Below are positions 60,076-64,000 of a DNA stretch of 64,000 bases, piece after piece. Made by a program: the position numbers and the translations under genes. The number at the start of each line of letters is the position of its first letter. Position 1 is the stretch's first letter. The DNA is from Myxococcales bacterium. GTDB taxonomy: Bacteria; Myxococcota_A; Polyangia; Polyangiales; Polyangiaceae. The notes beneath the pieces were generated by a model. That model saw only the letters and a program-made list of their open reading frames with translations. It was not told the DNA's origin and made no database searches. The stretch covers positions 1-64,000 of the forward strand of contig JANXLV010000196.1 of assembly GCA_025355005.1 (NCBI GenBank), in the 5' to 3' direction.

Positions 60076-60902
60076 GTGCCGTCGGCCTCGGTCATGTCGT
60101 CCTCGTCCGGATCCGGAGCGGACGCGTCGAAGCGCGAGGCCGCGTGCTCAACGTCGAGGTCGACGCCGTACGGCTCGACGGGCTTGTCGCCGCGACCGAG
60201 CGCGCGCGAGTCTGCGTGCTGCGCGACGTCGTGAAGGATGCCGCGCTCGCGGTTCTTTCGCCCCGGTCCGCTCGCGTCGACCCAGAAGTAGCTCTTGTCG
60301 CGCACGTCGACATGGACGAAGCCGCTGGTCGGGTAGACACCAACGCCGACGAAGCCCTGATCGCGGACGAAGCGCGCGACGTCCTCGTCCGTGTGCCCAG
60401 GTACGACGAGGTCTATGGCGCGCCCGCGACCGTGGTTCGACGCCTTGCCCGCGCGCGGGCTGCGATAGCCGGAGAGCATGCGGAGCTCCGCAGCGTCGAA
60501 GTGGGTCTGCACGCGATAGAGCAGGTCCACGAGGCGAGGATGGAGCGGATGCGTCATGCCGCTCTGCGGCTCACGCGCGAAGCGGGAGAGGCGGTCCATC
60601 TCGAGGTCAGTGAAGCTGCCCTGGTCGCCAAGCGGAGAGAGCTCCACGTACTCCGCGGTGTTGAGCCCGCGCAGAGAGAGCAGCGCGCGCCCGGCGTCGC
60701 TCCTTGGCTGCGCCTTTCCAGGAGGTGCCGCGTGCCAGCTCTGCACGTTGCGCGCATACCCGCGCGGGGCCGGTGCCGGGTGCGGTGGCCCGGGCTTCGT
60801 GGGCGGGGCAGCGTCTGCGATGCGCAAGATGACCGTGAGCGCGAGAAGCACGGCGGCGCCCGCTGCGAACGTCCGTACGATACCGACCCGCACGCGCATC
60901 AT
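60072..60902 (-). CDS. DUF882/M15-type peptidase, exported
   Basis: 276 aa. ATG at 60902 taken; a TTG at 60935 is an alternative that would overlap the upstream gene. Signal anchor about 8-29. The C-terminal half has the LAS/M15 metallopeptidase pattern: SGYRSP, SNHGRGRAIDL (His and Asp zinc ligands), GVGVYPTSGFVHVDVR (His ligand). Members cut or modify peptidoglycan peptides (YcbK-like). Middle gene of the operon lipoprotein, peptidase, kinase. Confidence 0.85.
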   Translation of the reverse strand: MMRVRVGIVRTFAAGAAVLLALTVILRIADAAPPTKPGPPHPAPAPRGYARNVQSWHAAPPGKAQPRSDAGRALLSLRGLNTAEYVELSPLGDQGSFTDLEMDRLSRFAREPQSGMTHPLHPRLVDLLYRVQTHFDAAELRMLSGYRSPRAGKASNHGRGRAIDLVVPGHTDEDVARFVRDQGFVGVGVYPTSGFVHVDVRDKSYFWVDASGPGRKNRERGILHDVAQHADSRALGRGDKPVEPYGVDLDVEHAASRFDASAPDPDEDDMTEADGT

Positions 60903-60915
60903 TCCCAGCAGCGGC

Positions 60916-61914
60916 TCAGCGGCGGGAGAAGGCAATCACGCGCGAGAAATCGAAGCGGAGCTCGCTCGACTCGAGCGCGCTTCTCGCGGCGCCACCATTC
61001 GAGCGCGCGCGCTCACGATGAACGCGGTGCACCGCGATCGTCCCGTCGCTGTCACTGGCACCAGACACACTGAATGCGGAGCTCGGGATCGTCGCGCCAG
61101 AAGCGTCCGCCGCGCATCGAAGCGTGCCGCTCGTGCGCTGCAGCACCACGTCGACGAAGAACACGTCGCCCGTCTCTCGCGCCGCGCTGCCATCCGCCGT
61201 GGACCATGCCACCTCGACGGTCTGTGCGGAGCCCGCGATCGCGACGCGACCCGTGCCCTGTGCGCTCTGGTTGTTGGGGGCGCCCGACACGCGGACCTCC
61301 GACACCTCGAGCGGTGCCGAGCCCGAGAGCTCGAAGGCGGCAACGCCCGGTGAGCCGGCGGCGCGAACGGAGTAGCGCGAGCCAGGTACCAGTAGCGACG
61401 AGAGCTCGGGCGCAGGCGTGGCGGCGTAATAGAGGACACCACCGACGAGACCGACGGGATCCGGCACCTGTCGCGGAACGAGCGGGAATGCGCGTCCGGC
61501 GGGTGCGGCTCCTCCGGGTGTGGCTCCTGCGGACGTCTGCGTCACCTGGAGACCTCCGACGTCCGCGAGCTCGAGCGAACGCCCCGCGGCTGCGTCGAGC
61601 TCCTCCGAGAGCGGAACACAACCGAACGACGGCGGCGCTTCGAACGCGGCGCCGACCAGCTTGAGCGCGCGGTCATCCAGCTGCGATGCCTGCGATGCCT
61701 GTGTCGTCTGGGCGCTGCGAGCCTGCACGAACCGCGCGGTTGCGGCGCCACGAACGACCTCGCGACCGGCCTCACCCGTGGTGGTCCTCTCGAACGTCAC
61801 GACGGCCGTGGTCTGGGTCAACGCATCCGCGTCCGACTCCCCCGAAGAAGACACGTTCGCCGAGCACGCCGTGAGCGTGAGCAGCAACAGTCCCAGGTTG
61901 GGGAGTCCTCGCAT
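60916..61914 (-). CDS. Lipoprotein of unknown function, 332 aa
   Basis: ATG at 61914, signal peptide with LLTLTAC (lipid Cys17). The body is Ala/Ser/Gly-rich with beta strands (SRYSVRAAG, VRVSGAPNN, VEVAWSTADGS) and one CxxxA Cys in RCAADAS; no family recognised. A region of RSAQTTQASQASQLDDR suggests slippage-derived sequence. First gene of the operon with the M15 peptidase and the kinase, so a cell-wall or envelope sensing function is inferred. Confidence 0.68.
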   Translation of the reverse strand: MRGLPNLGLLLLTLTACSANVSSSGESDADALTQTTAVVTFERTTTGEAGREVVRGAATARFVQARSAQTTQASQASQLDDRALKLVGAAFEAPPSFGCVPLSEELDAAAGRSLELADVGGLQVTQTSAGATPGGAAPAGRAFPLVPRQVPDPVGLVGGVLYYAATPAPELSSLLVPGSRYSVRAAGSPGVAAFELSGSAPLEVSEVRVSGAPNNQSAQGTGRVAIAGSAQTVEVAWSTADGSAARETGDVFFVDVVLQRTSGTLRCAADASGATIPSSAFSVSGASDSDGTIAVHRVHRERARSNGGAARSALESSELRFDFSRVIAFSRR

Positions 61915-61968
61915 GTCCAATAAGGATAGACGTCGAGCGGCCCGGTTGCAATCATCACCCCCGCCACG

Positions 61969-62592
61969 ATGCCCACCACCATCCCCGTGAGCAACCGCAT
62001 CGTCGTCGTCGCCGCGTTCGAGCCGGAGCTTTCGACGTTTCGAGAAGCACTTCCGGAAGTGCGCGCGGTTGCTGTTGGAATCGGCCTCGTGGACGCAGCA
62101 CTCGGCACCAGCGCCTTGCTCGCGGCGGCGGCGCTGTCCGGAGACGTGGAGCTGGTCGTGCTCCTCGGAACCTGCGGGGTTTTCCGCGAGGACGACGCCG
62201 GCGCCGTCATCGTGGGCAGCGCTGCGTTCCTCGCCGACCCTGCGACGCCGCTCGCTCACGCAGCATTGCCGGAGCCGCTCACGGCGCGCCTGCCGATCGC
62301 CGAGACCTTTGGAGCCACCGCGGAGCTCGGGGAGATCGCGACGACGCTGGGCGTAACAACGTCCGACGAAGCTGCGCGCGCGCTCTCGGACGCGACGCAC
62401 GCCCGCGCCGAGCACATGGAGACCTACGCGGTCGTCAAAGCATGCATGATGCATGGAATTCGTTGTGGCGTGATCCTGGGCGCTGCGAACGTCGTGGGCG
62501 CGCAGGGGCGGTCGCAGTGGCGAGCCAATCACGTCGAAGCGAGCAAGCGCGCCGCGTTGTTCGCCGCGTCCCGCCTCCGCCAGCAGACCTAA
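61969..62592 (+). CDS. Nucleoside phosphorylase/hydrolase superfamily protein (futalosine hydrolase-like)
   Basis: 207 aa, ATG at 61969. The core pattern of the MTAN/PNP family is visible: VVVAAFEPELS, VVLLGTCGVF, HMETYAVVKACMMHGI (the Met-Glu pair with the substrate Glu) and a closing NHVEASKRAA. Futalosine hydrolase (MqnB), MTA/SAH nucleosidase or a related activity is possible; the sequence does not decide. Divergent from the lipoprotein gene at 61914. Confidence 0.72.
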   Translation: MPTTIPVSNRIVVVAAFEPELSTFREALPEVRAVAVGIGLVDAALGTSALLAAAALSGDVELVVLLGTCGVFREDDAGAVIVGSAAFLADPATPLAHAALPEPLTARLPIAETFGATAELGEIATTLGVTTSDEAARALSDATHARAEHMETYAVVKACMMHGIRCGVILGAANVVGAQGRSQWRANHVEASKRAALFAASRLRQQT

Positions 62593-63102
62593 ACAGAAAC
62601 GCGTCTCATGATTCGTCGGGTCTTCGAGCCGCGTTGACCGTGAACCGTGAATCGCGTTTGGCGGTGAGCGCCCGCATGTCCGGCCTGTGGCCGCAGCGCG
62701 TCGTCCGCAGCCGTGGACTCGATCGGGGGCGCGACGGCTGGCGATGTTGGTTCGAGCCGATGACGCCGGTCCGACTTTGTCCGAGCTCGCCCCCACGCGT
62801 GGACTCCTTCGCGACGCCGCGCCGCGCCACCCGGCCGAACATCGCGGGCACTCACCACCCTCTCGTGTTCACCGCCCGCGAAAGCCAGGACACAACGACG
62901 ACCCTGACGAATCATCAGGAAACGCGTGGACGGTGGATCATTCCCTTCTTCGTTTCTGCGTAAACGGCGTCGCATGGCGCGAGAGCCGCCCGTCAGGCGA
63001 GGCTTCGAGCGAGCACGGAGCGGAACGGACCTCTGTCCGTGAGCACCGCGCGCAGCTCGAAACGAAGCATGGCGGGATGGATCTCGCGCCAGGCGATGCC
63101 GT
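62593..63102. other. 510-bp stretch without a supportable gene
   Basis: Lies between two converging gene ends. Open frames exist on both strands but show Arg/Pro/His-rich composition with no start signal, so I do not call them. Several CGTGAACCGTGAATCG-like repeats are near 62637. Nothing else is seen. Confidence 0.4.
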
Positions 63103-63930
63103 TTAGAAGGTCCACCAGAGAGCGGTGGCGGGTATGACCGAGAAGCCCTGGCTCCTCACGTTGCTACCGTTGAAGGAGCCGCTCACGTTCTCGTAGTTGG
63201 CGGCCACCTCGAGCGCGACGTGGATGTGCCGGAGGCCGGTCGCGATGCCGAGCACGCCACCGCCGTAGAATCGGTCCACGGAGAGGGCGAGGGGCGGTGT
63301 CCCGAGGGTCACGCTCTTTGGCTCGCTCGTGACCTCGGAGATGTTGTCGTGCTCGAAGCCGCCGCGGAGCCCCGTCCACACTTGATAGAGCGCGCCCGTG
63401 CTCTGCCAGCCGACGAGGATCGGAACGTCCGCTCCGTATCCGTGCAGTGAGCCGAGGTCCACGCCAGAGAGCTCGCTGCCGGACTGACGACCGTAGAGTG
63501 CTGCGGTGCCGCCCGCGCCGATCGACAGTGAGTAGTGGCCCGAGTCGAAGCTGCGGCGCGCGTCCACGCGGACAGCGCGGCCCGTGTACGACAGCGCTGC
63601 GTCGAACCGGTTGCCCACGCCCACGCGCGCGGAGACGAAGGGCGCGACGCCAGGAGAGATCGCGGCGGCCACGAGCGCGCCCTTCGCGTAGTCGGGGCTC
63701 GACCCGGCGGGGCCCGGCGCGTTCGGGTTCGTCGCGGCGATCTCCTTGGCGCGGCGGAGGTCCGTTCCCAGGCCGCCACCAGCGACATTCGCGGACAGCC
63801 CGAGCGACGCGCGCACATCGCCGGTAGGAAGCGCGCGCGCGGAGTGGAGAAGGGGAGAGCCGCCAGCGCAGCCCATGCAGAGCGGCGCGAGGACGAGCGC
63901 GGCTCCGAGTGCGGTGAGTCCCCGCTTCAC
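63103..63930 (-). CDS. Outer-membrane-type lipoprotein, 275 aa
   Basis: GTG at 63930 is preferred: it lies four bases after the stop of the upstream gene and gives a signal peptide with LCMGC (lipid Cys21). The rest has alternating hydrophobic strands with Gly turns (VRASLGLSANVAGGG, FVSARVGVGNRFDAALSYTGRAVRV, HIHVALEVAANYENV, ending PATALWWTF with an aromatic C-terminus), as in small beta-barrel or surface proteins. Function unknown. Confidence 0.72.
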   Translation of the reverse strand: MKRGLTALGAALVLAPLCMGCAGGSPLLHSARALPTGDVRASLGLSANVAGGGLGTDLRRAKEIAATNPNAPGPAGSSPDYAKGALVAAAISPGVAPFVSARVGVGNRFDAALSYTGRAVRVDARRSFDSGHYSLSIGAGGTAALYGRQSGSELSGVDLGSLHGYGADVPILVGWQSTGALYQVWTGLRGGFEHDNISEVTSEPKSVTLGTPPLALSVDRFYGGGVLGIATGLRHIHVALEVAANYENVSGSFNGSNVRSQGFSVIPATALWWTF

Positions 63931-63934
63931 GAGC

Positions 63935-64000
63935 TTACTTGCGGAAGCGCGACGGGTAGTCGTTGGCGCCCGCCCGCTTCTGCAGCTCGGCGTCATCCGG
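63935..64000 (-). CDS. C-terminal fragment of a protein cut by the window edge
   Basis: Reverse strand reads PDDAELQKRAGANDYPSRFRK then TAA (63935-63937). The 21 residues give no family. It precedes the outer-membrane lipoprotein gene by four bases, so the two are in one operon. Confidence 0.55.
   Translation of the reverse strand, partial: PDDAELQKRAGANDYPSRFRK

Noticed and set aside
62442-63106. Several frames in the region after the nucleosidase gene
   Set aside because: Both strands open, Arg/Pro-rich, no ribosome binding site or motif; treated as non-coding.

Overview
The window is a continuous piece of a large, GC-rich, gene-dense bacterial chromosome and looks like a myxobacterium (Myxococcota, Polyangiales-like). 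The inference rests on composition, on three Hanks-type Ser/Thr kinases in 64 kb (one fused to a formylglycine-generating-enzyme-type domain, one to zinc-ribbon cysteines, one to helical repeats), on many lipoproteins with Asp/Ala/Gly-rich linkers after the lipobox, on Cys-rich repeat lipoproteins, and on frequent 1-4 nt stop/start overlaps. No prophage, insertion sequence, CRISPR array, rRNA or plasmid gene was seen. The only RNA gene found is one CAT-anticodon tRNA (44280-44353).

Layout. 1-6.9 kb: end of a cut-off gene, a 41-aa Lys/Ala-rich protein, a 2-oxoacid dehydrogenase E1 alpha/beta pair, a membrane protein, a Spy/ZraP-like protein, a GNAT acetyltransferase and a sulfatase-modifying-factor-type lipoprotein. 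7-10 kb: a DUF4397-repeat lipoprotein followed by an ECF sigma factor and its RskA-like anti-sigma factor. 10-12.4 kb: a reverse-strand operon of ribbon-helix-helix regulator, alpha/beta hydrolase and a lipoprotein with a protein-kinase-like catalytic set. 12.5-18.4 kb: S41 protease, small membrane protein, GT2 glycosyltransferase, lipoprotein, SSB and a thioredoxin-fold lipoprotein. 18.6-21.8 kb: translation cluster rpmE, DUF1385 (YqhQ-like), prfA and an unknown 134-aa protein. 21.8-30.4 kb: AraC regulator, several surface lipoproteins including a 912-aa Cys-repeat protein, and a HIT hydrolase.

30.5-46.5 kb: FGE-fused kinase; an FAD oxidase resembling alkyl-DHAP synthase with a small FAD-domain partner and an acyl-CoA desaturase (lipid module); a MoxR AAA+ ATPase/von Willebrand A pair; a homocysteine methyltransferase-MTHFR fusion; the tRNA; a C4 zinc-ribbon coiled-coil protein and a zinc-ribbon kinase. 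46.5-53 kb: ABC exporter ATPase/permease with a third membrane component, then a long disordered Pro/Gln-rich membrane protein. 53-56 kb: three-gene envelope operon. 56-58 kb: panC, tmk and a PDZ lipoprotein. 58-64 kb: lipoprotein, M15-type peptidase and kinase in one operon, a PNP/MTAN-superfamily nucleosidase, and the start of another cell-surface operon that leaves the window.

Most genes are housekeeping or envelope functions. The best candidates for new biology are the lipoprotein with FAM20/HipA-like kinase residues and its operon partners, the kinase that lacks a glycine-rich loop and carries a second degenerate kinase-like tail, the 4+4 Cys-repeat protein around a GATase-like core, and the four 11-12-bp-spaced GATCACACC repeats upstream of the disordered protein. 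All functional statements come from reading motifs by eye; no database search was possible.
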